From: DATMQA01 sp035566895 | GTDB taxonomy: Bacteria > Verrucomicrobiota > Verrucomicrobiia > Limisphaerales > UBA8199 | Direction: 5' to 3' | NCBI GenBank assembly: GCA_035566895.1 | Contig: DATMQA010000055.1 | Span: 1-35,857 of the forward strand | DNA: 35,857 nt | Shown: piece by piece, positions 19,002-27,301 of the stretch | How positions within the stretch are numbered: the stretch's first letter is position 1 | Layout of the letters: each line of letters opens with the position of its first letter | Position numbers and translations under genes: made by a program | Notes under the pieces: model-generated | Told to the model about the DNA's origin: nothing | The model's database searches: none | What the model saw: the letters and a program-made list of their open reading frames with translations, nothing else

Positions 19002-19904
19002 ATGAAGACGCGAAGGGTCAAATACCACATTTCCGGCCTGCTGCTGGCGCTCTTGTTCATTCCCCCGGCTCAGGCGCAGCAAGCACCGGTAGCCACGACT
19101 ACCCACCATTCGCTCTGGAAGGTGCAAGGCAAGTCCAACGCGGTCTATCTTCTCGGCTCAATCCACGTGCTAAAGAAGGAGAATTACCCGCTGCCACAGG
19201 TCATGGAGGCAGCCTTCACCAACGCAGCGATTGCCGCCTTCGAGACCGATATCGGCGCGATGGAGCAGCCTGACACGCAGCAGAAGGTGCTGAGCAAGGC
19301 CCAGTTGCCGGAGAGCGAAACCCTTCAGCGCCAACTTTCACCCGGGGTGTACAACAGTTTTACCAACCATCTCCAGGAGGCGGGACTGCCGGTCGAGATA
19401 TTCGAACAGTTCAAACCTTCGGTCGCCGCCATCACTTTGGCCGCCCTCGAAATGCGAAAACAAGGCCTCGATCCGGAATATGGCCTCGACAAACATTTCT
19501 TTGATCGCGCCGGCAAAGAGGGCAAACAAATTGCCGAACTCGAAACCCTTGATTTCCAGATTGGCCTGGTGACGGATTTTTCCAAGGAGGAGGGCGAGCT
19601 GTTGGTGAAGACCACGCTCAAGGACCTCGATAAACTAAAAACCGAACTGGGAAGCATGGTCAAAGCCTGGCAGACGGGCGACGCGGACAGTCTGGAAAAG
19701 CTGCTCAACGAGGCTTCGCGCGAAGCGCCGGTCATTTACAAACGCCTGCTGACCGACCGCAACCAGCGGTGGTTGCCGAAAATCGAAGAATGGTTGCGGG
19801 GTGACAAGAATGTGGTTGTGATCGTCGGCGCCGGCCACTTGGTCGGCAGTGAGGGGGTCGTCGAGTTGCTGCGGAAAAAGGGGTGGAAGGTGATCCAGCA
19901 GTAA
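19002..19904 (+). CDS. TraB/GumN family protein
   Basis: A 300-residue predicted exported protein. ATG 19002 gives a signal peptide ('MKTRRVKYHISGLLLALLFI', cleavage near 'AQAQQ'); the frame extends to 18951 but those residues are not needed. The family's conserved metal-site-like motifs are present: 'YLLGSIHVLKKENYPLP' near the N-terminus, an acidic 'AAFETDIG', and a second GxGH ('IVGAGHLVGSEGVVELL') near the C-terminus. TraB/GumN (PF01963) proteins are related to TIKI and erythromycin-esterase/ChaN-like folds, and metalloprotease activity has been shown for animal TIKI, but the bacterial role is unclear. The gene is convergent with the small gene at 20038; the gap holds a long inverted repeat. 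Confidence 0.87.
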   Translation: MKTRRVKYHISGLLLALLFIPPAQAQQAPVATTTHHSLWKVQGKSNAVYLLGSIHVLKKENYPLPQVMEAAFTNAAIAAFETDIGAMEQPDTQQKVLSKAQLPESETLQRQLSPGVYNSFTNHLQEAGLPVEIFEQFKPSVAAITLAALEMRKQGLDPEYGLDKHFFDRAGKEGKQIAELETLDFQIGLVTDFSKEEGELLVKTTLKDLDKLKTELGSMVKAWQTGDADSLEKLLNEASREAPVIYKRLLTDRNQRWLPKIEEWLRGDKNVVVIVGAGHLVGSEGVVELLRKKGWKVIQQ

Positions 19905-19935
19905 AACGCGCCAAGATTCAGGGCGACAACAAAAT

Positions 19936-20035
19936 GTAGGAGACGACGTAAGCAGTCTCTGATCAATTCTTGCGTAACGACCAAAGCGCCTTCCGTCCAA
20001 ACTCCGGATCAGAGAATCCTTAGATCGTCTGCTAC
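19936..20035. repeat. Long imperfect inverted repeat between convergent genes
   Basis: Arms at 19936-19964 and 20007-20035 (29 nt each) pair at 24 of 29 positions by hand alignment, with a 42-nt loop. The innermost 9 nt (ctctgatc context) and the stretch around agacga pair without gaps. The element almost fills the space between two converging stop codons, so a bidirectional terminator or a MITE remnant are both possible. Confidence 0.7.
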
Positions 20036-20037
20036 AA

Positions 20038-20538
20038 CTAGCGCAGTGTTTTAACTGTTTCCACCTGCCGGATCAGCCAGTCGTCCTTAATTTTTTTCAT
20101 CGTCACCTTCAGTTCCTGGACTTCAATGTTTTTGTTTCCCGGGGAAGTCGCCTCGGCCGTCAGCTCCACGGCGGCGCTCTTGTGGTCGGGCCCGAGGGTG
20201 ACGTTGATGCCAAAAAACTGAACCTTCAATGCGCTCACGGTGGCTTCGGCGGCGATGGCGGCCTCGCGCACTTCGTCAATTCCGTTCCAGGTCTGGCGCG
20301 AGTGGCCGGAAATATCCACGGTGATCTGGACATCGGGGGTGAAATAGCCGCTCAGGCTTTGCGCCGAGGCCAGGCGCGCAAGCTGCGACTCGCCTTGCGA
20401 GATGCAAGCGGCGCGGGCCAGGGCGGTGAGCCGTTTGCGGATGACTTGCTCCGGTGGCGGATGCAGCAGCCGCCAGCCCCAGAACGCCAACCCCGCGAGC
20501 GCCACCAGCCCGACGACGCGAACCCAGCCGCTTTTCAT
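20038..20538 (-). CDS. Hypothetical membrane-anchored protein, NTF2-like
   Basis: A 166-residue protein with one N-terminal hydrophobic segment ('VVGLVALAGLAFWGWRLL', about 8-25) that is either an anchor or an uncleaved signal. The remainder ('VIRKRLTALARAACISQG' and, later, 'FGINVTLGPDHKSAAVELTA' and 'KDDWLIRQVETVKT') has the helix-then-curved-sheet pattern of nuclear-transport-factor-2-like domains. This is a fold-level guess. It shares an ATGA overlap with the signal peptidase gene upstream: its ATG (20538-20536) overlaps the peptidase stop TGA (20537-20535). Translation is therefore probably coupled. This suggests a role linked to export or the cell envelope, but no specific function can be named. 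Confidence 0.65.
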   Translation of the reverse strand: MKSGWVRVVGLVALAGLAFWGWRLLHPPPEQVIRKRLTALARAACISQGESQLARLASAQSLSGYFTPDVQITVDISGHSRQTWNGIDEVREAAIAAEATVSALKVQFFGINVTLGPDHKSAAVELTAEATSPGNKNIEVQELKVTMKKIKDDWLIRQVETVKTLR

Positions 20539-21065
20539 AGCAGAATTTTCCCAACGATCCGCTCACGTTTCGCCCGCCCTTGGGTATGCTCGTCCCAATC
20601 CATCGAACGATTGTCGCCCACGACGTAATATTCGTCCGGGCCGACCGGCTCCGTAGGCCGTTCCCAATCGGACGACTGCTTGACGTACGGTTCATCCAGC
20701 GCCTGGCCATTGATGATCGCATGGCGTTCATGAAACGCCACCGTCTCGCCCGGCAACCCAATGATGCGTTTCATATACATGATATGCTCGTCGGAAGTCC
20801 GAATCGCCACGACATCGCCACGCCGCGGTTCGTGAAAGACATACGCCAGCCGATTGACGAAATTGACCCGGTGGTCCTTATAGGTCGGCTCCATGCTGAT
20901 ACCCTGGACCCGGATGGGCAGCAGCACGAACTTGGAGACCACAAAGGAAACCACCACCAGAATCGCGATGCGCAGCACGGTCCAGCGCGGGTCCCTTCCG
21001 ATCAGCACCCTTTGCCCCCAACCGGCTGATGGGGCGTTCTTGTCATTTGTTCCTGTGGTCGGCAT
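20535..21065 (-). CDS. lepB: Signal peptidase I (first copy)
   Basis: A 176-residue inner-membrane serine protease that removes signal peptides of exported proteins. ATG 21065 gives a short cytoplasmic N-terminus and one transmembrane helix (about 30-48); the frame extends 39 residues upstream to 21182 without looking like protein. The catalytic dyad is visible: S57 in 'VQGISMEPT' and K99 in 'MYMKRIIGLPGE'. The conserved 'GDVVAIR' and 'VVGDNRSMDWDEHTQG' boxes are present. It belongs to the single-TM type found in many bacteria rather than the two-TM E. coli form. The stop overlaps the start of the downstream NTF2-like gene by 4 nt. A second, distinct signal peptidase lies 0.7 kb away on the same strand. 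Confidence 0.93.
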   Translation of the reverse strand: MPTTGTNDKNAPSAGWGQRVLIGRDPRWTVLRIAILVVVSFVVSKFVLLPIRVQGISMEPTYKDHRVNFVNRLAYVFHEPRRGDVVAIRTSDEHIMYMKRIIGLPGETVAFHERHAIINGQALDEPYVKQSSDWERPTEPVGPDEYYVVGDNRSMDWDEHTQGRAKRERIVGKILL

Positions 21066-21255
21066 TTGATTCCAGTTGCGCCCGGAGATTAGGTTCCTCC
21101 TGGTTAAAAATCCAGCCAAAGTCAGCGGGTCCGCCCGGCACACCCGTGGAGGAACGAATGAACCTCTAACTTCACGTGTCATGCATCACGCACCGCTTCC
21201 TGCCCTTTTGTAACTTCCCCGGTCGTCGGAGCGTCTCACCCATCGAGAGGTTGTA

Positions 21256-21552
21256 ATGGCGAGTCTTTTTCTATTGAACGATGACGGCGCGCCGGCCGAA
21301 CAATGGGAGCTTGGCGCCGAACCGTTAGCCGTTGGCCGAGATGACTCCGCCGATGTCCAAATCGACGATGGGGCACTTTCGCGTCGGCATTTCCTCATTC
21401 AACGGCAGGGGCGGGATTATCTGCTCAAGGATTTGAACTCCCGAAATGGCACCTGGGTGGATGGGCACCGCGCCTCAGCGACCAAACTCCACCACCACGA
21501 CTGCATTGTCGCCGGCCGAACGCTTTTCCTTTTCAACGAGCGACGAGGGTGA
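21256..21552 (+). CDS. Single-domain FHA protein
   Basis: A 98-residue protein consisting of one forkhead-associated domain, which binds phosphothreonine peptides. The signature is intact: 'VGRDDSADVQIDDGALSRRH', then 'LLKDLNSRNGTWVDG' and a final beta-strand ('HDCIVAGRTLFLF'). It has no membrane helix or extra domain. A good ribosome binding site (GAGAGG, 6 nt before ATG 21256) supports the start. It is transcribed divergently from lepB at 21065, and about 930 bp later a GspE-like ATPase begins on the same strand. FHA proteins often regulate secretion systems through Ser/Thr kinases, but no kinase is present here, so a role in export is an inference from neighbourhood only. Confidence 0.9.
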   Translation: MASLFLLNDDGAPAEQWELGAEPLAVGRDDSADVQIDDGALSRRHFLIQRQGRDYLLKDLNSRNGTWVDGHRASATKLHHHDCIVAGRTLFLFNERRG

Positions 21553-21752
21553 GTGGTCAATTCCTGGCCGCCTGTCGCCATTCCGAGCGCCCAGGGGTCG
21601 GCCCGAAGGCCGCGCCAGCAGCGGGCTCAATTGAGAGGCACGGATTCATTTGCGGATGCGGAGAGACGACTCGACGCAAGTGCCCATTCAAGTATTTCGG
21701 TCATTCCCCAACGTGCACTGACTTAAATCTGGACACTTCGCCGCCACGGCCG

Positions 21753-22346
21753 CTACAGCGCCCGTATGGTTCGCTTACCGTGGGCTGGCAGCGTGTAAGC
21801 CACAAAGTCGGCGCGCAGTTTGTTCTCAGACCCGTGCACACGGCTCTTGATCTGCTTGCGTTCGACGGGGCCGTAGGTGCGGCTATCGACACTGCAGAGC
21901 CGGTTGTCGCCCAGGACGAAATACTGTTCCTCGCCCAATTCGAATACGGCCAGCCCGTTGTCCGGGGACGGGAAGGTATAAGTATGTTTGGGGAGGTATG
22001 GCTCGCGGAGCATCTTTCGGTTAATGAAGACGTACCCGCGCCACAGATACACGGTTTCGCCGGGCATTCCGACGATGCGTTTCAAAGCCAGTTCGGCGTG
22101 CCCATCATCCAGCAGGACAATGTCACCTCGCTGCAAGGAGGTCGAAATTGGGGCCGTATAAACCCGTGCGCCAGGCTGATAGGTGGGCAGCATGCTCTGG
22201 CCGTCCACCACGCATACGGAGCCGGACATGGCTTTGACGGCCTTTCCCGCTCCCACCCCCACGAACGTGGCAAAAATAGCGGCCAAAAACCAACGAAAGG
22301 GCTTTTTTTGCCAGAGGGCATGCGCCGCCCGGTGAAGATATGTCAT
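21753..22346 (-). CDS. lepB: Signal peptidase I (second, divergent copy)
   Basis: A 197-residue paralogue of the signal peptidase at 20535. It has one N-terminal transmembrane helix ('FLAAIFATFVGVGAG'), the catalytic Ser in 'VDGQSMLPTYQPG' and the Lys in 'ALKRIVGMPGETV'. The conserved 'RGDIVLLDDG' and 'VLGDNRLCSVDSRTYGPV' boxes are present. Sequence similarity between the two copies is limited to these boxes, so this is not a recent duplication. Its start overlaps the 5' side of the divergent GspE-like gene region, with 134 bp between the two start codons. Having two nearby peptidases may reflect different substrate sets, for example ordinary exported proteins versus components of a dedicated system. 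Confidence 0.92.
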   Translation of the reverse strand: MTYLHRAAHALWQKKPFRWFLAAIFATFVGVGAGKAVKAMSGSVCVVDGQSMLPTYQPGARVYTAPISTSLQRGDIVLLDDGHAELALKRIVGMPGETVYLWRGYVFINRKMLREPYLPKHTYTFPSPDNGLAVFELGEEQYFVLGDNRLCSVDSRTYGPVERKQIKSRVHGSENKLRADFVAYTLPAHGKRTIRAL

Positions 22347-22386
22347 ATTTCGTGACTCCCCTGATGCAAGTTGCTTGCCAATTTGT

Positions 22387-22404
22387 GCTTCGGATTTCGG
22401 ATTT
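22387..22404. repeat. 18-bp element gcttcggatttcggattt (heptamer cggattt x2)
   Basis: Two copies of the 7-bp unit cggattt follow gctt, upstream of the GspE-like gene. The same 18 bp occur exactly at 28401-28418 between two other genes. An exact 18-bp match between two intergenic sites is unlikely by chance in a window this size. Confidence 0.8.
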
Positions 22405-22480
22405 GCAGTCGCGCGCCCTTTCTTACATCCTGACAGCGTCGGTTCTGGTTTGTCCCGGCCCGACGGAGCTAAACACCGCC

Positions 22481-23701
22481 ATGAGCTACACCGTTCAATA
22501 CCTCCAATCCGAGTCGGTCACTGCGTCCGGTATCGAGGTCAGTGTGCTGGTCAATTGCCTGGTGCAGGACGCTACCCGTCTCGGTGCCAGCGACCTCCAC
22601 ATCGAGGCGTGGGAGGACTCGATTGCCGTCCGGGCGCGCGTTAACGGAGTGCTCACCGAGATCGCCCATCTGCCGCTCGATTTGCTGGACAAGATCTCCA
22701 TGCGCTTTAAGGTCATGGCCAACCTCGTCACCTACCAGGCAGGCATGCCCCAGGACGGCACGGCGGTCGGCGGCCCGGAACTCGACGGGGTCCAATTGCG
22801 GGTCTCGCTCTTCCCGACTACGCGTGGGGAAAAAATCGTCGTGCGCCTCTTTGATCCGCGGGACCGCCGTTTTGAGCTCCCTACGCTGGGTTTTGAGGAT
22901 TCCACGCTTGAGGGCCTGCTCCGCGTGCTCAAGCGCAGCAGCGGCTTGCTGCTCTTCACCGGCCCAACGGGTTCGGGTAAAACCAGCACGATGTACTCCG
23001 CCCTTTGCTATATCATGCAGCGTGACGGAACCAGCATTAGCATCAGCACCGTCGAAGACCCGGTCGAGTTCAACCTGCCGATGGTGAGCCAAACGCAAAT
23101 CAACCCGAGCCAGCAATTCACCTATGCGGTCGCATTGCGCAGTATCATGCGCCAGGACCCGCAAGTGATCATGGTCGGGGAGATCCGCGACGCGGAAACC
23201 GCGGCCATTGCCGTGCAGGCCGGCCTGACCGGGCACCTGGTCATCAGCACCATCCATTCGGGGGTTTCGGCCGGCGCTTTTACCCGGCTGATCAATATGG
23301 AGATTGAGCCGTTCATGCTGGCATCCAGCATCCTGGCCGTGATGGGGTTGCGCCTGGTGCGCCGCAACTGTCCACATTGCTCACAGCCATACGAACCCCC
23401 TCCCAGTCAAATCAAGGTCGTGCCCCAGGACCTCATGGCCCAGGTCCAGTTTCACCGCGGCGCCGGCTGCGACCAGTGCAACCAAACCGGTTACGCGGGC
23501 CGTCTGCCGGTTAGTGAATTACTGGTGGCTAACGAACCTTTCCGCGAGGCGGTCCTCAAAAAGATGCCCACCTCTGCTCTCGAGGAAATCGCGATTCAAC
23601 AAGGCATGCGAACCCTCTGGCAAAACGGCCTCTCCCGCGCGATCACAGGCCAAACCACGTTGGAGGAAACCATCCGCGTGCTCGCGGCGGATATGGTTTG
23701 A
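22481..23701 (+). CDS. GspE/PilB-like secretion ATPase lacking the N-terminal domain
   Basis: A 406-residue hexameric ATPase of the type II secretion/type IV pilus assembly family. Present are Walker A G161-P-T-G-S-G-K167-T, an Asp box ('EDPVEFNL'), Walker B ('VIMVGEIRDAETAA') and the His box ('GHLVISTIHS'). A zinc-type Cys tetrad C297-x2-C300 ... C330-x2-C333 is also present. The tetrad marks the GspE/PilB (assembly) branch and not PilT. The usual N-terminal GspE-N domains are missing, since the protein starts directly before the N2-like segment ('LGASDLHIEAWED'). ATG 22481 is preferred over the longer frame from 22340 because of a 'CGGAG' site 11 nt upstream. Partner genes for a pilus or secreton are absent here. 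Confidence 0.9.
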   Translation: MSYTVQYLQSESVTASGIEVSVLVNCLVQDATRLGASDLHIEAWEDSIAVRARVNGVLTEIAHLPLDLLDKISMRFKVMANLVTYQAGMPQDGTAVGGPELDGVQLRVSLFPTTRGEKIVVRLFDPRDRRFELPTLGFEDSTLEGLLRVLKRSSGLLLFTGPTGSGKTSTMYSALCYIMQRDGTSISISTVEDPVEFNLPMVSQTQINPSQQFTYAVALRSIMRQDPQVIMVGEIRDAETAAIAVQAGLTGHLVISTIHSGVSAGAFTRLINMEIEPFMLASSILAVMGLRLVRRNCPHCSQPYEPPPSQIKVVPQDLMAQVQFHRGAGCDQCNQTGYAGRLPVSELLVANEPFREAVLKKMPTSALEEIAIQQGMRTLWQNGLSRAITGQTTLEETIRVLAADMV

Positions 23702-23796
23702 GCTGTCAATTACGTCCGACCGGCAGGCCTGATGCCAACCAAAAGGGACTCACTTTTCCGCTCGTCACCCGCCGCTCTCACGTTAGACTCCCTCCC

Positions 23797-24951
23797 ATGA
23801 CTACGGTTCGTCTCGGCCTAATCGGCTTGGGCAACATCGGCCAGCACCATGCCGGCTATCTCTCCGCGGGCAAAATCAATCGCGCCGAACTCGTCGCTGT
23901 GTCGGATGCTTTCCCTGCGAAGCTCGAGAAATACAAGTCCCTCAAGACTTTCACTGATGGCGAAGCTCTCATCCGCTCCGGGTTGGTAGATGCCGTCATC
24001 ATCGCCACGCCGCATTACCAGCACACCACCTTGGGCATTGCCGCGCTCAACCAGGGCTTGCACATCATGGTTGAAAAGCCCATCTCCGCCCATAAAGCCG
24101 ACGCAGAACGCCTGATCGCCGCCCACGGCAGGCACCCAAAACTCATCTTCGCTGGCATGTTCCAGCTTCGCGCCGAGCCGCGCTACCTGAAAATCCAAAA
24201 GCTCATCAAGAATGGAGAGCTGGGCCAGATTGTCCGCATGAGCTGGATCATGACCGATTGGTTCCGCACCGAGGCCTATTACGCCAGCGGCGGGTGGCGC
24301 GCCACCTGGAAAGGCGAGGGTGGGGGCGTGCTGCTCAACCAATGCCTCCACAACCTGGATGCCATCCAATGGTTGCTCGGCATGCCCGCCCGGGTGCGCG
24401 GGTTCTGCCAGCTTGGCCGTTTCCACGACATCGAAGTCGAGGACAACGTTACCGCCTATCTCGAATACCCGAATGGTGCGACCGGCACTTTTGTCTCTTC
24501 CACCGGCGAGGCGCCTGGAGCAAATCGATTCGAAATCGTCGGCACGCGGGGCCGCCTCCTGCTCGAACATGACAAACTCCATTTCACGCGCAACGAAACC
24601 GACATGCTCCAGTTCAGCAAATCCGCGAAACTCGGCTTCGCCAAGCCCGAAGTCTGGAATGTCGAGATTCCGTTCGAAAACGCGGCCAACGGGCACGCCA
24701 TGCTGATGCAGAACTTCATCAACGCGATCTTGAATGGTGAACCGCTCATCGCTCCGGGCGCCGAAGGTATCCACTCGGTCGAACTGGCCAACGTGATCCT
24801 TTACTCCTCGCTGCTCGGCCGGACGGTGGAGCTGCCAATGGACAGCGCGGCCTACGAGAAAAAACTCAACCAGCTCATCGCCGGCTCAAAAACCGAAAAG
24901 AAAGTTGTAGTGGTTTCCGCCGAGGACTTCGCCAATTCGTTCAGAAAATGA
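23797..24951 (+). CDS. Gfo/Idh/MocA family oxidoreductase (cytoplasmic)
   Basis: A 384-residue NAD(P)-dependent dehydrogenase of the glucose-fructose/inositol dehydrogenase family. The Rossmann motif G10-L-G12-N-I-G15 opens the protein, and the conserved E93-K94-P95 ('MVEKPISAHK') carries the catalytic-site Lys. The C-terminal alpha/beta domain follows ('GGGVLLNQCLHNLDAIQWLL'). There is no signal peptide, unlike the paralogue at 28419. ATG 23797 is chosen because the 33 residues upstream in frame look non-coding. It precedes a sugar isomerase/epimerase-like gene and a MetE-like gene on the same strand, which suggests a common catabolic route for a cyclitol or modified sugar. The substrate is not deducible. 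Confidence 0.9.
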   Translation: MTTVRLGLIGLGNIGQHHAGYLSAGKINRAELVAVSDAFPAKLEKYKSLKTFTDGEALIRSGLVDAVIIATPHYQHTTLGIAALNQGLHIMVEKPISAHKADAERLIAAHGRHPKLIFAGMFQLRAEPRYLKIQKLIKNGELGQIVRMSWIMTDWFRTEAYYASGGWRATWKGEGGGVLLNQCLHNLDAIQWLLGMPARVRGFCQLGRFHDIEVEDNVTAYLEYPNGATGTFVSSTGEAPGANRFEIVGTRGRLLLEHDKLHFTRNETDMLQFSKSAKLGFAKPEVWNVEIPFENAANGHAMLMQNFINAILNGEPLIAPGAEGIHSVELANVILYSSLLGRTVELPMDSAAYEKKLNQLIAGSKTEKKVVVVSAEDFANSFRK

Positions 24952-25061
24952 AGCGCGTTACGAGTGAGTGGGTGGCGAACGCCCACACCAGACCTTCTCG
25001 TTGGGAAAGACAAGGCGGGTAAGAACAAACACGCCATTTAACCCTTTTAACTCATTTAACT

Positions 25062-25970
25062 ATGCTCTTGACCGGCATCACCGACGAATCATCACCCACC
25101 CTCGACGGCCAAATCCAAGCCGCCCGCGACCTCAACTGGCACCACCTTGAAATCCGCGGTCTTGAGGTCCCCGGGTTCGCCAAAGCCAACCTCCACGACC
25201 TCCCTGACGCCGCCTTCGATCTCGCCGTTCGCCGCCTCGAATCCGCCGGCCTGCGGGTTTATTGCTTCGGCTCGACGATTATGAACTGGTCTAAAAGGGC
25301 CGGCGATCCCTTCGACCTGACTCTGGCCGAGGTCAAACGCGCCATCCCGCGTATGAGCCGTCTCGGGGCGAAATTCGTCCGCATTATGAGCTTCAAGCCC
25401 GATGAGGACGAATTCAGAATTCCTGCCGAGGTTTTCCGCCGGGTCAAAGATGTCACCAACCGCTTTCTCGACGCCGGCCTTCAACCCGTCCACGAAAATT
25501 GCATGAACTACGGCGGCATGAGCTGGCAGCACGCCCTCGAGCTGCTCGATAAGTGTCCAGGGCTCAAATGGGTCTTCGACACCGCCAATCCCATTTTCAA
25601 TCCTGACCGCTCCAAACCCAAACCCTGGCCTAAACAGGACCCGTGGGAATTCTGGGAGCATGTCCGCGACCACACCGTCCACGTCCACGTCAAAGACGCC
25701 ACGTGGAACCCTGGCAAAAATGACGCCGACTACAACTGGCCCGGCGAAGGGCATGGGAGGGTGCGCGACATTCTCCGGGACGCTCTGGCTCATGGTTACG
25801 ACGCCGCGCTCTCGATCGAACCGCACATGGTGGTCGTCTTCCACGACGCCCAATCCCAAGCCGCCACTAACGAGGCCATGCTCAAGAACTTTGTCGAATA
25901 CGGCCGGCGGCTGGAAAGCATGCTGGCGGAACTAAAGCGCGAATCCGAAGCATTCCCCGTCCGGGCTTAG
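25062..25970 (+). CDS. Sugar phosphate isomerase/epimerase-like TIM-barrel protein
   Basis: A 302-residue member of the AP-endonuclease-2/xylose-isomerase-like fold, a metal-dependent TIM barrel used for keto-aldo isomerization, epimerization or inosose dehydration. Likely metal and substrate ligands are E145 ('VHENCMNYGG'), D173 ('VFDTAN'), H207/H209 ('HVHVKDATW') and E253 ('LSIEPHM'). No signal peptide is present. The start ATG 25062 is preceded by three 9-bp-spaced 'ttaac' repeats (about 25041-25060) instead of a recognisable ribosome binding site. It lies between a Gfo/Idh/MocA dehydrogenase and a MetE-like gene on one strand, the typical setting of cyclitol or uncommon sugar catabolism. 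The exact reaction is not known. Confidence 0.85.
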   Translation: MLLTGITDESSPTLDGQIQAARDLNWHHLEIRGLEVPGFAKANLHDLPDAAFDLAVRRLESAGLRVYCFGSTIMNWSKRAGDPFDLTLAEVKRAIPRMSRLGAKFVRIMSFKPDEDEFRIPAEVFRRVKDVTNRFLDAGLQPVHENCMNYGGMSWQHALELLDKCPGLKWVFDTANPIFNPDRSKPKPWPKQDPWEFWEHVRDHTVHVHVKDATWNPGKNDADYNWPGEGHGRVRDILRDALAHGYDAALSIEPHMVVVFHDAQSQAATNEAMLKNFVEYGRRLESMLAELKRESEAFPVRA

Positions 25971-26013
25971 GTGCAGCGTTCAATAATCCAACAACACCAA
26001 ACCCAGAAAACCT

Positions 26014-27264
26014 ATGGCTTTTACCGCAACGAAGGATCTAATGCTGCCCGCTACGGTCACCGGTTCGTGGCCGCGCCCACGCTGGTACAATGTGAACACC
26101 TGGGGCCGTCCCCTGGATACGGCCATGATGGATCCATGGTTCCGGGAGCAGTTCACCGACGCCCATGCTGTAGTCGTCTCTGACCAAACCCGGGCCGGGC
26201 TCGATATTCTTACCACTGGCGACTATCACCTCGACGAGGATGTGGCCGGCCGTTCGTGGCACCATTACATGCTCCAGCGGTGGAAGGGCTTCGAACACGA
26301 GGAGCTGCAGCCTGAAAAGACTCGTTCGCCGCTCCTTTCCTATCCCGTCGGCACGATGCTCGATTCGATTTACAAAACCTGGCGTTGGCCGCGCGTGGTG
26401 GGCAAGGTCGAGCATGATCCGAAAAACCCGCTCGAATACGCCAAGATCTGGCGCATTGCCCAACAGGCTGCGGCCGCTTCGGGCCGGCCCGTGAAGTTTG
26501 GCACCTGCTCGGCGCAAGTATTGGCGTTCTTCCTCGATAGCCACACGCCCAACTACGATCTCGACGACAAGAAGCAACTCATCTGGGACATGGCGGAGGC
26601 GATGAACCGCGAACTGCGCCAACTCGCCGCCTCGGGTTGCAAAGTCATCCAGGTCGAGGAACCCACGCTGCACTTCATGGCGCGTTATAGTCCGGACCAA
26701 AAAGAGCTGCTCAATTTCCTCGTTGAGGCTTTTAACCGCGAGGTCGATGGCCTGGATGGCGTCGAGGTCTGGATTCACACCTGTTGGGGAAACCCCAACA
26801 TGCAAAAAGTCTTCACCGACGAGTCTTACGCCAATTCGATCGAGATTTATCTCGAACGCCTCAAAGGCGATGTCTGGACCATTGAAGCGGCAGAAAATAA
26901 TTTCCGCGAACTCCCGCTCTTTAAGCCCTATCAAAATCGTTTGAAAAAGAAGATCGCGGTTGGCGTTATCAGCCACCGCACCCTCCAGGCCGATTTTCCT
27001 AATGTCGTCGCCGAGCGCATCCGCCGTTGTCTCGAGTATATTCCTGCCGATAAGCTCGTGCTCTCGACCGATTGCGGTTTCGGCCGCCAGGGATTCAATC
27101 GCCACCTGGCCTTCTTCAAAACCACTGCCATACCGATGGCCAGGAACCTCATCCTGAAAGAGCTCGGCCTGCCCGAGCGCTACGTCCCCGCCGCCGACGA
27201 AAAACTCGCTTGGGATCAACTCCCCGATTCCGAGCCGTTCACCCACCTTAAACCGCTGCGTTAA
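26014..27264 (+). CDS. MetE-like cobalamin-independent methyltransferase family protein
   Basis: A 416-residue protein with the UROD/MetE TIM-barrel fold, similar to the C-terminal half of cobalamin-independent methionine synthase. The zinc site is intact by alignment: H255-x-C257 ('IHTCWGN'), E291 ('DVWTIEAA') and C354 ('STDCGFGRQ'). The N-terminal folate-binding half of true MetE is absent, so it is probably not a housekeeping methionine synthase. Short MetE-like proteins include alkyl transfer enzymes such as epoxyalkane:coenzyme M transferase and proteins of unknown role. 'VTGSWPRPRWYN' is typical of this group's N-terminus. It follows a sugar isomerase-like gene by 43 nt, so it is probably co-transcribed. 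A demethylation or methyl-transfer step in sugar or aromatic catabolism is a plausible but unproven role. Confidence 0.82.
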   Translation: MAFTATKDLMLPATVTGSWPRPRWYNVNTWGRPLDTAMMDPWFREQFTDAHAVVVSDQTRAGLDILTTGDYHLDEDVAGRSWHHYMLQRWKGFEHEELQPEKTRSPLLSYPVGTMLDSIYKTWRWPRVVGKVEHDPKNPLEYAKIWRIAQQAAAASGRPVKFGTCSAQVLAFFLDSHTPNYDLDDKKQLIWDMAEAMNRELRQLAASGCKVIQVEEPTLHFMARYSPDQKELLNFLVEAFNREVDGLDGVEVWIHTCWGNPNMQKVFTDESYANSIEIYLERLKGDVWTIEAAENNFRELPLFKPYQNRLKKKIAVGVISHRTLQADFPNVVAERIRRCLEYIPADKLVLSTDCGFGRQGFNRHLAFFKTTAIPMARNLILKELGLPERYVPAADEKLAWDQLPDSEPFTHLKPLR

Positions 27265-27301
27265 TCGGTTTGCCTCCGGCGAAACCTCCGCGAAACATTT
27301 T

